DNA of 64,000 nt from Tupaia tana (taxonomy: Eukaryota; Chordata; Mammalia; Scandentia; Tupaiidae): NCBI GenBank assembly GCA_026018925.1, contig JAKSZU010000002.1, forward strand, positions 89,043,975-89,107,974. Direction: 5' to 3'. Every line of letters begins with the position of its first letter. Within the stretch, counting starts at the first letter, position 1. The position numbers and the translations under genes are program-made. The notes under the pieces were generated by a model, which worked only from the letters and a program-made list of their open reading frames with translations, made no database searches and was not told the DNA's origin. Below, piece by piece: positions 12,715-24,466 of the stretch.

Positions 12715-12950
12715 GCTTATGTAGCATTTAATATGTCAGTCACTTTTCTAAGAGCTTTATGAACATCATCTCACTTAATCATCTTAATAACAATGAGGTA
12801 GCTGCTACTATTTCTCCCTCTTAAAGAAGAGGAAATAGGAACAGAGAAGATAAGTAACTTGCTTGAAGTCATACAGCTTATAAAGCAGAGCAAGGTTCCA
12901 GCCCCAGCAGTCTGGTTTTGGGGGCTGTGCTTTCAACAGCTGTGCAGTGT
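12715..12950 (-). mobile_element. MIR SINE, antisense
   Basis: Contains the antisense MIR core (agataagtaacttgcttgaa, then gtcatacagc) and the upstream ctcacttaatcatcttaata block. Confidence 0.8.
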
Positions 12951-13188
12951 TGCCCTGGGTTGCTAATTCTGATAGAGTTAATCCACCTCATTTGTTATTT
13001 GCATTTGTAACTACGACACAAATTCAGTACATAGAGTTGGCATCATTCCCCACGGAGTTTCCTAATGCTCCAGAGCAGAAGAGAGAACTTCAAGAGATGT
13101 TTTCTTTTCAAATATCCATGAACGCAAAAGCAATGGTTAGGAAGAAAGGGAATACAGTTGATGACAACTCTTAAGATGTGAATCAACT

Positions 13189-13452
13189 GGGAACCAGCAG
13201 TTAGCGTAATGGCTATGTCGCTGGACTCCCACGTAGTCGACCGCAGTTCGTGTCCCGGACCCAGTGGCTTAAAACTCACGCCAGGCGCGTGTGCATGCAT
13301 GCCCAAGATCCCGAGAGGAGAATGGAGGAGAAGGGATTGCGGTGTGACCATGCCCCCTGGGGGGTGATTTCTCGCCTTCTGTCTCTATGTCTCTCTCTGT
13401 CTGTCTGGCGAGCACACACGCCCTATAGCAAAAACCTCTCCAAAAAAAAGAA
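13189..13452 (+). mobile_element. tRNA SINE, complete
   Basis: Complete copy starting gggaaccagcagttagcg, with A-box-like and B-box regions, palindrome and CT-rich tail. The duplication aagatgtgaatcaact (13173-13188) recurs at 13453-13468 with one change. Confidence 0.93.
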
Positions 13453-13552
13453 AAGATATGAATCAACTAATTCGAAGTGTCAGAAGGTTGGGATTCTGAA
13501 CATGAAGCTGTTTATGAAAATGGGGGGGAAATAGGTATTATAGATTGAATCA

Positions 13553-13792
13553 GGGACCAGCAACTGGCATAATGGCTATGTTACTGGACTCCCCCAGAGT
13601 CGAACATGGTTCAGGTCCTAGACCCAGTGGCTTAAACTCACTCCAGGCACTTGGGAATGCATGCCCAAGATTCTGAGAGGAGAATGGAGGAGAAGGGATT
13701 GCAGTGTGGCCATCCCCACTTGGGGAGTGATTTGTTTTCTGACTCTCTCTTTCTGGCAAGCACACATGCCCTATAGCAAAAACCTTTCAAAA
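13553..13792 (+). mobile_element. tRNA SINE, complete
   Basis: Second sense copy about 100 bp after the previous one. It has its own 23-bp duplication (13530-13552 and 13793-13815, one mismatch), so it is an independent insertion. It is more diverged and has lost most CpGs. Confidence 0.92.
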
Positions 13793-13815
13793 AATAGGTA
13801 TTATTGATTGAATCA

Positions 13816-14815
13816 ATTATTTACTCCATTTCTACCCATATTATGAAGGACTCTTCTGGGAAATGGTCAATTCTACTAAAATTTAAATGGAGTATATTTG
13901 ACTTTGCCTTGCAAACTACTATCTACCTTCCAACCAGTAAACATAAAAATTATAAAAGTAAATTTTAGTGACCCAGATGAACATATTAGGAGGGGAAAAA
14001 AAACTGTATTAAATAAACACAATGGAAAGAAGACTGGTAGCTAAAAAAATTATCCTATTTTTTTTTTGCTAACATTCTATTAGAGCCACCTTTCTCCCTC
14101 TCTCTCTCACTATCTCTCCTTTCACACATGTACACACCTTCTGACCTTAAAAGTCATTGTATTTGGAGAATACTAGTAATTAGATCATGGAATCCGAATC
14201 ATTGGAGTTTGGGTTAAAGATTAAAATGGTTGTTTGTTTTTAAATCTTTATGTATGTCATTGCCACTTCCTGATGCCAGCGTGGTGCCTAGCAACTGCCA
14301 ACCATCCAATTTTCAATGCTAGCAAGTAGAAAGGAAAAAAAATCAGAAAGTTAGGCAGGTTATTGCTAAAAATAACTGATGCATAAAACAATATGAATCA
14401 TCTAGAATAAGTCACTCATGAACACAAGGCCACAAAGAAAAGCAGAGCAGAGGGTTATTCCTCATGGATTCTTTCTAATTTCTGAGCCTAGTCCCAGCAA
14501 TGATGGGAACTTTCTTAGTACCTACACAAGAGATCTTTGTTCCGACATGATTTCACTTAAAAGGAGGAAGAACAGAGAGAAAGACCAATGTTGAAGAAAA
14601 CTTGGTAAAATTGAGCACAGGCAGTGGGTGACACAGTACAAAGGGTAGGAACGAGAGCCAAGAGACAGATGTGTGCTTCAGACAAGTGAATCAGCCAATG
14701 TGGGCAGCAGTTTCCACTGTGAAGAGAGAATCAAGCTGATGGTGTCTAAATGGACTCTTGGTTCAAAATTCAGATAATACTAATAAAGCCTTGAACTGTA
14801 ACATCTACTAGATAA
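13816..14815. other. no recognised feature
   Basis: Unique-looking sequence with a short CT-rich patch at about 14094-14120. Confidence 0.5.
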
Positions 14816-14819
14816 TGGA

Positions 14820-15163
14820 ATTCAACACTTAAAATTCCCCTCCACTGGCTTCTCATTTTTTCTTAGAATAAAATCCAATTTTTTAGCATGGCCTTAAAAG
14901 CCCCGCATGGTCCCAATTCTATCAGCTCCTCCACCATTTCACTTGCTGTGAAGTGTACATGCCCATTTTGAAAGTTTTGCCCTTTCTTTCCCTTAAGCCA
15001 GGGATATTCCATGTCTGAGCTTAGCAAATCAAGACCACTTCCAACCTGTGCTTCAGGTCTCAGCTCAAATGTCACCTCCTCCTCATAAAGGCTTTCTCTA
15101 CCCAGATGACCTCAGTTCATCTCTTAATTTTTTTTATAGCACTTAGCACAACTTGTAACTATC

Positions 15164-15198
<35 letters not shown>

Positions 15199-15330
15199 TC
15201 TTATTTATTGCTTTTTATCTGCTTTCTACTATACAAGAGAATAAACTATCTGTGGACAAGAATCTTATCTGTTTTACCCATGTATCCCTAGGAGCAAATG
15301 GTAGGCACTAAATAGTTTTTTTGAGAATAA
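14820..15330 (+). mobile_element. L2 LINE 3' end
   Basis: Reads like the L2 3' region: a cacctcctcctcataaaggc block, a tagcacttagcacaactt block, and the ending with aagaatcttatctgttttac followed by a gtaggcactaaatag motif. It contains an (ATTT)n expansion. Confidence 0.75.
15164..15210. repeat. (ATTT)n microsatellite
   Basis: About ten TTTA units inside the L2 fragment. Confidence 0.95.
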
Positions 15331-15504
15331 ATTGATGATCATAAATCATGCATTGATCTATCACAAATGCCTGAACACAGGCTTGGCATGAAGCAGTTAT
15401 TTGGTAAGTAGTTTCTTAATGTAACTAAGTACCTGACCATGATCCTGATCACCTTCTTCATAGAATGTGTATGTGGGTATGAATTTATTATGGTCTTAAG
15501 TATT

Positions 15505-15983
15505 AGTTGCTAACTGTTGCTGTGACAAATTATCATTAGTAGAGGGACTTAAAATGACACAAATTTATTATCTTACATTTCCAGAAATGCAAGTCTGACA
15601 TCAGTCTTAGTGGACTGAAGTCAAGGTGTTGGCAGGACTGAGCTCCTTGTAGAGGCTCTTTCTAGGGGAGAATCTATTGTCTTTTCCAGCTTCCGGAGGG
15701 TACCCACATTGTGGTTCTTATGTATCTTCAAAGCCAGCAATGGCCAGCTGAGTCTTTCTCACACTACATCACTCTGACACTGAGTGTCCTGCCTCCCCCT
15801 GATATTTAAAAGGACTCTTGCAATTACATTGGGTTCACTCAGACAATTCAGAATAATCTCCCCATCTCAAGATTCTTAATATAATTCCGTCTGCAGAGTG
15901 CTGTTTGTCATGTAACAAAACATTCACAAATTACAGGGATGAGGATATGGGTGTATTTGTGGGACCATTATTTTACCTACCAC
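15505..15983 (-). mobile_element. MLT1-like LTR (ERVL-MaLR)
   Basis: Same family and orientation as 8602-9081: cttacatttccagaaatg, tcaaagccagcaatggcc, ttgcaattacattgggttca and a terminal ttttacctaccac. Apparently a solitary LTR. Confidence 0.78.
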
Positions 15984-17056
15984 ATCATCATTTGATATGA
16001 CACTAGGAGAAAAATCATCCTCAGCATGGACAATCCAGTGGAAGCCCTTTCTCTTATCTTTCAAACGTGTACTACATGATGACATTCTGGAAAGGCATTT
16101 CCTGTAAGTAATCTTATTTCTCATTTTCCCATCTCAAGGCTGTGGCTTGAATGTGTGAGTGAAGCTATTTTGCATCAGTTGAGCAATGGGTTTAAGCTAC
16201 TACTTCCTGTACATACAATGAGCCTGAAAAGTAAGTACATGTTGACATTTCTGGACAGACGAAAAATCCATTTCTGTTGTTGATAGAAGGTAATTATGAG
16301 AAGAGAAAACACTTTCCATTCCCATCACCATTATAAGCAAAACAACAGCACTGTATCTCACAAAATAAAAATTCAGTAGAAGCCAAGCAAATTGCATCAT
16401 TATAAGGATATATCTTAAGACTAAGGGCTAGATGAAGATGGGCAGGATTTTGGACTCCAAAAGCTATAGTTAGCTGAGACAATTCTCTCCCTTCGCCTGG
16501 GGTAAATCAGCTTGCACAATTACACAAACCCAGGGGTCTAACACATTAACTTGGAATCAATATATTCTATCTGCGTTGGCACTGCTAGTGTTTCTGGCAA
16601 TTATTTATGAAGGCATTCTCGCTATATTTGCACAGTATGCAGCATTGTTCATAGCAGGCTGCAGATTATTGTCAATGAATAATGCCCTGGAAGCTCCTAA
16701 CCCTTTGTGCTTATGTCTAATAACTAGATCAACAATAGCTGCTTCTCTATGTTCTGCTTAAGATTATAGCATGGCCATAAATAAGCTCCCAGTGGCAGGA
16801 TTCACTGGGCATCAGTGACAACCACTGCAAAACTACAGGTTCATATAGTCTCTGGTGACACAATAAACAATATTCATCATCAAACTTTTTTAAAAGATAA
16901 TGACCTTTAAATACAGACATTTTTTGAAATCATATTTTGCCCTAATTGTTAATCATCCAACATAACACCAGGTCTTTTTTTGAGAATTTACCTGTGAAAT
17001 ATGGTAAGACCAACCCCAGAGAGGTGGGGATTCCTACACAGTCATTCTTATTTATT
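15984..17056. other. unique sequence, possible conserved non-coding stretch
   Basis: No repeat family recognised. The part at about 16560-16790 is compositionally even and lacks SINE or LINE character. Conservation cannot be judged from one sequence. Confidence 0.35.
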
Positions 17057-17070
17057 AAGAACTGCATGGA

Positions 17071-17340
17071 GGGAACCAGCAGTTAGTGTAATGGCTATGT
17101 TGCTGGACTCCCACGTAGTCGACAGCAGTTCACGTCCTGGACCCGGTGGCTTAGAACTCATGCCAGGCATGTGTGCGTGCGTGCCCAAGATCCCGAGAGG
17201 AGAATGGAGGAGAAGGGATTGCGGCGTGACCATCCCCCCTGGGGGTGATTTCTCGCTTTCTGTCCCTCTGTCTCTCTCTGTCTGTCTGGCGAACACATGC
17301 ACCCTATAGCAAAAACCTCTCCAAAAAAAAAAAAAAAAAA
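17071..17340 (+). mobile_element. tRNA SINE, complete
   Basis: Starts gggaaccagcagttagtg and ends in a long A tract (about 17323-17342). The duplication aagaactgcatgga (17057-17070) recurs at 17341-17354 with one change. Confidence 0.93.
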
Positions 17341-17354
17341 AAGAATTGCATGGA

Positions 17355-17890
17355 AAGGCATCTTCTAACATAGTTCTTTCTGTTATTGTTGCTGGGGGAG
17401 GAGAGAGTGTGTTCTTTTCCAACCACTACACCTTGTCAGAGAGCTCAACAGAGGCCACTGACCTCAAATTTGCATGTCACAGCCCATTTTGGTAGACAAA
17501 ATTTTTCAGAAATTTCCCCTTTACTTCTTCCCATAGGCCACATAGGAACACTTTACTGAGATTCACAGGAAAAGAGGTGCTCCCTTCACTGAAACACATG
17601 CAGTGGCTACCTGTGTCTACTGCCTGGTTTAAATGTCTCTAGTGAATCTCTTTCACATGCTTGCAAGAAGCAAACATACAGAAAGGTGTATCAAGCTATT
17701 CTAGGAGGTCATTAAAGGCATCACCTATTGTAAGGCTCATGACTTAGAAAGACAACATGAACTGAATGCCATAAACACTAGAGTGGAAGGCAGAGCCAGA
17801 GATAGACAGAGCTGTTCTGTTTGGTGACCATTATGGTAAAGAACTATGTCACTAAGAGAATGGGAGAGCCCCTTCTTCCCTTGGACTTGG
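17355..17890. other. no recognised feature
   Basis: Unique-looking sequence between the SINE and the MLT1-like fragment. Confidence 0.5.
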
Positions 17891-18475
17891 TGCATTTGTC
17901 TCCTGGGCCTGTCAAAACAAATGATCACAATCTGGATGACTGGAATACAGAAAGCTGGGCTGGCCCACAGCCTAGTGTTAAGAGAGCCAGATCACACATG
18001 GCTGGCTGTGAATCCTGGGCCCTGGTAGCTAAAAAAGCACTCCAGGGGTATGTGTGTGTGCTCCAAATCCCCAGGAGCGAGAAATGGAGGGGCAGGGATA
18101 TTGGTGTGGCCATACCTCACAGGAAGATGCTTTCTCTCTCTCCCTCTCTGTCTCTTTGGCCCTCTATCTCTCACCCGTGAGCACACATGCTCTCTGACAA
18201 TTAAAATGAGACAAAATAAAAACCAGGAAGTTATTGTTTCTCAGTTCTAGAGGTAATGCTCTCTAAAAGCTCTAGGCAAGAATCCTTCCTTGCTTCCTCC
18301 AGTTTCTCCATTTAACCTTTATTTTGATGGGCTTTCTCCCAGATCTCCCATAAGTCTCACTCTACTTCAGTCCTCACCCTCTGGAAGACAGCTCTCCATC
18401 ACTGAGGATTTCTTCCTGGAAGACTCTCCAAGCTTCCATTCAGCATTTAATCAACCAGGGGGAACTTGAGTTTTT
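17891..18475 (-). mobile_element. MLT1-like LTR fragment split by a SINE
   Basis: The left part ends ...gatgactggaatacagaaa, and the right part resumes at about 18225 with tattgtttctcagttctag. Both fit the antisense MLT1 text interrupted by the SINE at 17956-18215. The call rests on remembered consensus and is tentative. Confidence 0.45.
17956..18215 (+). mobile_element. older tRNA SINE subfamily copy
   Basis: A variant head (ggcccacagcctagtgttaa), a ccaaatccccaggagcgaga body, a CT-rich region and an A-rich tail. It is more diverged than the main subfamily. Confidence 0.7.
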
Positions 18476-18489
18476 GCTTAAAGTACACT

Positions 18490-18753
18490 TTTTTTTTTCT
18501 TTTTTTCTTTTTTTAGAGAGAGAGAGATTTTTACTGTAAGACACATGCACTTGCTGGAGAGACAGAAAACAAGAAATTACCCCCTGGGAGGATGGCCACA
18601 CTGCAGTCTCTTCTCCTCCATTGTCCTCTCAGGATTCTGAGCATGGACATACATGCACCTGGCATGAGTTTCAAGTTGCTGGGTTTGGGACTCAAACTGC
18701 AATTAACCATGTTGGAGTCTAGTGCCTTAACCACTATTCTACCTGCTGGCCCC
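18490..18753 (-). mobile_element. tRNA SINE, antisense
   Basis: Oligo-T start, the antisense body with ttaccccctgggagg, and the end acctgctggcccc. Flanked by aaagtacac (18480-18488 and 18754-18762). Confidence 0.88.
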
Positions 18754-18763
18754 AAAGTACACC

Positions 18764-19101
18764 TTTTTATAACTATAAATGTAATGCAACTTCATTATAA
18801 GATTATTTTTTAAAACCATTAGAGCATTAAAAAGGTAAAATCACTTTCTCCACTCTATAGAGACAACTGCTATTAATACTTAGATGGATTTTCCAATAAT
18901 CTTTCTCTATGAAACATGTGAACCACTTTCAAAAAAAAAGGCAAGATTGCTCATATTGTTTTCCTACCTTTGTGGATCTCACATCCATGGAACAGAATTA
19001 ACTTATAATTTTGTAACATAATCAACACCCTTAAAATTCACATTCAAGAATTAGAAATTTTTTAACTTGATATTTTTACATTATCTGCCTAATTATTTCC
19101 T
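18764..19101. other. no recognised feature
   Basis: AT-rich sequence without a recognised element. Confidence 0.5.
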
Positions 19102-19120
19102 CTTGCCACTAAATATTCTT

Positions 19121-19389
19121 TTTTTTTTTTTTTTTTTTTGGAGAGGTTTTTGCTATAGGGCGCATGCGTTCTCCAGACAGACAGAGAGAGACAGAGAGAC
19201 AGAAAGTGAGAAATCACCCCCCAGGGGGGATGGCCACACCGCAATCCCTTCTCCTCCATTCTCCTCTTGGGATCTTGGGCACGCACGCACACGCGCCCAG
19301 CATGAGTTTAAGCCACCAGGTCCAGGACTCAAATCACGGTCGACTACGTAGGAGTCCAGCGACATAGCCATTACGCTAACTGCTGGTCC
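19121..19389 (-). mobile_element. tRNA SINE, complete, antisense
   Basis: Long T tract, then the complete antisense SINE ending aactgctggtccc. The perfect 19-bp duplication cttgccactaaatattctt lies at 19102-19120 and 19390-19408. Many CpGs remain, so this is a young copy. Confidence 0.96.
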
Positions 19390-19408
19390 CTTGCCACTAA
19401 ATATTCTT

Positions 19409-19759
19409 TAAAACACAATTTAATGGCTATTCACTTCTTCATGTTATGTCTATACTGCAGTTAATGTAAATAATTCTGCATTATAAACATATAGACCAAA
19501 TTCAATTTTTAATTTAAAAAGTAAAGTAATGCATAACTTTATTTAAAAACCCCCTTGAACAGTTCTGATAAAAACATTAAAATACATTTGTACTCAAAAT
19601 ATTTTTTAAAGTTCTTGATGTAAATAACTAAATCTTTATAAAATTTATAACAATGTATAAGCATGTTATAATACATGTATATACATTCTATACTGTATAA
19701 CAATATATAATATACAATATTTATCATGTATAAAGTATAATAATCTTACCATCTGTTTC
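19409..19759. other. AT-rich sequence, nothing recognised
   Basis: Very AT-rich sequence rich in ATATAC-like words. Confidence 0.5.
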
Positions 19760-21070
19760 ATCATTCTCTTCAGAGTAGCAGCAGTATCATTTTGACTACT
19801 TTGAAAGGTCGACAATGTTATCTTATTGAATTTAATTTGCATTTTTGATTGCTAGTGAAGAGTCTTTCATATCTATAAATCATTATATTTCTTCTATTGT
19901 AATTCTCTCTTCAAATTTTTTAAATCATTTTTTGTTGTGGGGTAGTTTTGTCTTTCATTAAGTCATTTGTTCATTCAATGTATTTTTATTGACTGTTTGT
20001 AATATACCAGACAGTGGGCTAAGTTAAGGGAAAAGAATACTCAGGAAGTTGAGGGACTAGGAGATAGTTTGCTGGTTGGTTTCTGCCTTTAGGGAAAATT
20101 TTATCCACTTTCTCATTAATTTATAGTCTTTTTGTGTGTTAAGGCTATTAACCCTTTGTCATGTTTTTGCTAATTATTTTGCTAATGTCTCTTTTTTGTT
20201 GCTGTTTTGCTCATGGCAACTAATTTCTATAAAAATTTAAAAGAGAAGTCATTCACATATTTTACAGAGAAGGAAAGGGTTCATACCTAAAGAGAAGTTC
20301 ATTACCAAAATACCTAGTTATTATTTCTTTTTCTTGTTTTCACTCTTTCCAAATAAATTTTCCATTGAGATTATATTTTGATATATGACGTACGATTTCA
20401 GGACTTTATTATATTCCAAATGGTAATTAATTATCCCAGTGCCATGTATTAATGATCTGTCATCTCTCCATTGTTTAACAGCTCATATTTATCATCTACT
20501 AGCGTTTTATAAACATCAGCATCTAAGCTTTCTATTCTGTTCCATGGTTCTGTCTTTTTCTTTCCCTTCTCTCTCTTTTTATTTTTTTTTTTGATGTTGC
20601 CCCTTTTTTATTTAATTTTGTATGAGCTTTCTGGAGAGAGAGACAGAGACAAAGAGTGAGGAAACGAGAAATCATCCTCCAGGAGGGATGGCTATATCAC
20701 AGTTCCTTCTCCAATCTCCTTGTGGAATTTTGGGCACAGATGCATATGCGCCTGGCCTGATTTTCAAGCTGCCAGGTCCAGGGCTTGAACCATAGTCAGA
20801 GTCCTCTGGGAGTCCAGTGCCTTAACCATCACGTCACCTGGTGGCCCAGTTGTGTCTATTCTTAAGCCAATGTCATAGTCTTTATTATTAAAGCTTTGTG
20901 TTTTACTATATAACTATAGAAATCCTAGCCTTTAAAAAAAAAAAATTCTTGTCTTTTTTATCATCTTCTCTTTCCCAATCCAGGATCACTTTATTAATAA
21001 AGACCAAACAAACACACAAATTCTTATTGGCATTTTGATTAGAATTGCATCATTCCCCTTTAGACTGTAA
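19760..21070 (-). mobile_element. ancient L1 (L1M-type) ORF2 3' part, antisense
   Basis: Reads as antisense L1 ORF2 C-terminal text: ttaaggctattaaccctttg, a ccatgtattaatgatctg block and a gctttctattctgttccatg block. It resumes after the SINE at 20575-20846 with tgtctattcttaagcc and attggcattttgattagaat. Highly decayed. Confidence 0.7.
20575..20846 (-). mobile_element. older tRNA SINE, antisense, nested in L1
   Basis: Antisense SINE with atcatcctccaggaggga, a gcacagatgcatatgcgc region and the end cacctggtggccc. It interrupts the L1M sequence, so it is younger than that L1. Confidence 0.82.
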
Positions 21071-21286
21071 ATCTACCGTATGAGGTTTAACTCATGATTG
21101 TTTCCAGTTGCAAAGTCATTCTTCCTGATTATCTTTCACTCACAGTGCCTTAACACCACTGACCTTAGAATCCCCACCTTAGAAGACTACACTAAATAGA
21201 CCTCTGAATTCAATTTAGGTCATCCATCTAAAATATTATCCAAAAACCAGGAGAGGGGGGAACCAGAAGGAAAGTTGCTTAAAAGT

Positions 21287-21289
<3 letters not shown>

Positions 21290-21331
<42 letters not shown>
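21290..21331. repeat. (AG)n microsatellite
   Basis: About 20 GA units. Confidence 0.97.
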
Positions 21332-21332
<1 letters not shown>

Positions 21333-21608
21333 AGAAAAAAGAAAACTGAGTTTCAAATCTATATTTGAGTTTCAGATTTACAGGGTAAATTTATAAATGA
21401 AGGCAAATAGAAATCTACTTGTTTTCTTTTTTATTGATTAAAATGGTATAGACATTTTAATATATTTCATTGCAAATGCAAATTATTTCAGATATTTTAT
21501 GATTATTAAAAGACTGGTTGGCTCACTTGGTCCAATATAGCATTATTCCAGAGGACAGAAAAAAAAAAAAATAGAAGTTCCCTGACATTCCTATTTAAAA
21601 TTAATTAC

Positions 21609-21800
21609 ACGTCCAGCCATGGTGGCACATGCCACTAAGGAACACTGCTATTCCATGGGCTGGGATCACTTGGAAGGCCTAGGTTTGATTCCCAGTCCAA
21701 CCTAAAGACCAGGAGGGGTGACACATGCCTGTAATCCCAGCAAATCAGGGAGACTGAGACAGGAGGGATCAGGATATGGTGAGATCCTGCCTTAAAAAAA
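21609..21800 (+). mobile_element. 7SL-related (Alu-like) dimeric SINE, degraded
   Basis: The right half reads acacatgcctgtaatcccag and then gagactgagacaggaggg, the Alu/7SL signature. The left half has catggtggcacatgcc, a perfect-looking B box ggtttgattcc and a link to the right half. It ends in an A-rich tail near 21794. The left half could be a diverged 7SL monomer or a tRNA-like head. Confidence 0.75.
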
Positions 21801-22313
21801 TAATCATAATAAATAACTGTAAGGGCATCTCCACAAGCGTCACTCTTTCTGAATTCTATGCTTGTTCCACCTTGTTTTTCTCCCTGGTTGACTGGCCTGT
21901 GATATTTGCTACTTGCTTCAGTATCTTCATGCCTGCTTACCAAAGACAGGTTCAAGTACAGGATGATGAGCCAATGTATGCATAGCCTCCATAAGCCCTG
22001 GAAAAATAAACTGAACAACAAACTGCCCTACATTTTCCAGAGTATCAGCAGATAGAGAATCATCCTTATTTAATATGAATCTTTATAAAACTGAATGTCA
22101 GATTGTTACCCGAATATAAACCTAATAGCTTGCTTAAAACACTTTTTGACCCATTTTAAATAGCACACTCACAAAAAGCCATGAAATCTATGAGCTATTC
22201 ATCTTTTTCTTTCTTTGTCCCTAAAAATAAACTCAAAATTTTTACTCAAATGTCTAAAAAAAATTGACATATGCATTGTAGTTGTATTTGCTTTGTTTTC
22301 AAAAACTGAATTA
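21801..22313. other. no recognised feature
   Basis: Unique-looking sequence between two SINEs. Confidence 0.5.
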
Positions 22314-22512
22314 AGGGATGGCCCCACGGCCTGGTTGCTAAGACAGTCAGATCCCGTATTGCTGGCTGAGCTGTTCTCATCTTGGCCCCATGGACTTGAC
22401 AAATACGAAGGACAAGTGTGCATGCATGCCCCAAATCTCAGCAGGACAGAGAAATGATGGAGAATGGATAGTGCATGTGCCCTCTGGCAAAAATATAAAA
22501 TAAAATAAAGAA
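22314..22512 (+). mobile_element. older tRNA SINE copy, shortened
   Basis: Head ggatggccccacggcctggt, a ccaaatctcagcagg body, then tagtgcatgtgccctctgg and an A-rich tail. The CT-rich section is lost. Confidence 0.65.
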
Positions 22513-23984
22513 CTAAATTAGCATTCATTTGGTACCTCTTAGGTAAAGAATGCAAACTAATTGCAGTGGAAAAGAAAGGGCTTCACAATCCTACTGTAAA
22601 GCACAGGCTAAAGGACCTAACAAGGTGAGAGGCCAAAACCCTGTCCAGTCAAGTAAAGAGACACTCAGGGAGCCCTTCTGTGTGATGCTACGTAATTGTC
22701 ATGTGTATGAAGTTCAGCCTTACCCCCTTTAAAATGCTTAGTTTCTCAGGCGCAGCCACTGTGCATCCTGGGTGATCATCTTGGAGCTTGACATTTGAAC
22801 AGCATTCTGCAAGTGAAGGTCCATCTCCAACGCCGATTTGTCCAAAGCTCTGAGAATAACATCTTCCCATCTTGAATTGTCACTAGGGATTCTCCATGGA
22901 TCTCAGGGCTTTAAAATGCCCCTCCCATAATGCCGTTTTCCACAAACACTGTTGCTGAAAAGAGGTATGTAAGAGTGGAGGTTCCCCTGGGAGTATGGCA
23001 CTTCCAGAATCACAGAGGGAGAAAGCCACAACCTGCCCAACATTGCAGCCATGACACTGGGCTACAAATGCAGTCAGCAATGGTCGGTCATTGGGTCTGT
23101 GTACCAAGTAGGTCCTCTTCAAATTTCTCTTTGCCAAAGTCTTCAACAGATTTTAATGTTTTCCCAATTTCAAGTGGAAATAGCTTTATAATGGGATATA
23201 ATTTAACTTATATGTTAATGAAATTATATTTTCATTTCTGTTCCAATTGAAGCTGAAAAAAATCACCGTCTGGCTTATTAAAAACTAAGAGATTGAATAG
23301 AATGAGTCTTCTTTTCAGAGCAAAGATAGAATCCTAAATTATATTTATACTTTTCCATTTAATGGCTTGATTATATTCAATTAGACTTGTGATATTATCA
23401 AAAATGTTCACAGGTTTCCTACTCAGCAAATTTTTTGTCTACTTACCTCATTAAGAGTGTATCAATTGACTGTCTCACGTTTTCTTTTTTTCTGATCCCA
23501 CATTGGCACCATGGTCCTTACACATTTCTTTCAATATCTGAAGATAAGGGCCCTTTTCAGAATAGCCTTATTGACTGTAAACTACCTGCACTTCATGGAG
23601 GCGCTTGCCTTTTATATGCTTCATTGATGTTTAAAATATTGTTTAAAGTACTTGCTTCTTCCTAGTTCTTTTTTATGGAGTGGTCTCATTTCTCTGGTGT
23701 AATATCGACAGTAGAAGTTGACAAAGCTTGAATGACATAGAGAGCTCAAGGTTCTGTGTAGGAGATCTCACAATTAAAACAAGTATAGCATGCCTAATTA
23801 AATAAGCAAATACTCAGGAACATATAATTAACTCAAGATAGGTGACTAGTTTATGCTTTGCATTAATTCAAGATAGGTGACTAGTTTAACATTACACTAA
23901 AAAAGTATAAGGTTAATTTTTAAAATAAGTAAAGATATATTCAGAAACTTATATAGATCTCATAGGAAAACAACTAATACTTAC
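22513..23984. other. no recognised gene; local tandem duplication at 23826-23888
   Basis: Open frames at 22883-23146 (-) and 22930-23250 (+) have no recognisable domain and overlap on opposite strands, so I treat them as chance. A 25-base word around caagataggtgactagttta is repeated about 35 bp apart at 23826-23888. Confidence 0.5.
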
Positions 23985-24160
23985 ACAGTTTTTATAACAT
24001 GCCTAACATTTTACGTGTATTAGCCCATTAATCTTTATACACACTTTATGTTAAATATTATTATCTCCATTTCACAAAGAAACTGTGTTACAGGAAGGTT
24101 AAGTAACATGCCTGAGGTCACGTCACTAGCAATGGGAGAGTCAGGTTTCAAAGTCACAAC
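23985..24160 (-). mobile_element. MIR SINE, antisense
   Basis: Contains ttattatctccatttcacaa, then aagtaacatgcctgaggtca, the antisense MIR core. Confidence 0.8.
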
Positions 24161-24184
24161 TTCCAAATCTAAACTTGGGTCCTT

Positions 24185-24452
24185 TTTTTTTTTTTTTTTT
24201 TTTTTTTTGAAAGAGAGATTTTTTGCTATAGGGCACGTGTCCTTGCCAGAGACAGAGAAACAGAAAGGGAGAAAGCACCCCCTAGGGAGGATAGCCACAC
24301 CACAATCCCTTCTCCTCCAATCTCCTCTTGGGATTTCAGGCACGCATGCACACTCACCTGGTGTGAGTTTTAAGCTGCCGTGTCTGGGACTTGAACCTTG
24401 GTCAACTATGTCGGAGTCCAGTGATGTAACCATTACGCCATCCACTGGTTCC
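24185..24452 (-). mobile_element. tRNA SINE, complete, antisense
   Basis: T tract, antisense body with caccccctagggaggatagc, and the end ccactggttcc. An imperfect duplication lies at 24171-24184 (aaacttgggtcctt) and 24453-24466 (aaacttggattctt). It is inserted next to the MIR. Confidence 0.9.
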
Positions 24453-24466
24453 AAAACTTGGATTCT

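Noticed and set aside
13189..13265. Functional tRNA genes
   Set aside because: Heads do not close a proper cloverleaf, are followed by SINE bodies and A tails, and carry target duplications.
13189..13815. Array of spaced repeats (CRISPR-like or tandem array) formed by adjacent SINEs
   Set aside because: Each copy has its own target-site duplication; they are independent retroposons in a mammalian genome.
8602..15983. Two MLT1-like LTRs in the same orientation as ends of one provirus
   Set aside because: The 6.4 kb between them shows MIR, L2 and SINEs but no gag-pol text, so they look like two separate solitary LTRs.
17001..17422. Repeated ORF peptides (for example SRFLSLCLSLS and PWGILGTHAHAPG-like words) as a protein family
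   Set aside because: They are translations of the tRNA SINE on both strands and recur wherever it does.
22883..23250. Opposite-strand ORF pair as a small gene or processed pseudogene
   Set aside because: No recognisable protein, poly-A tail or flanking duplication.
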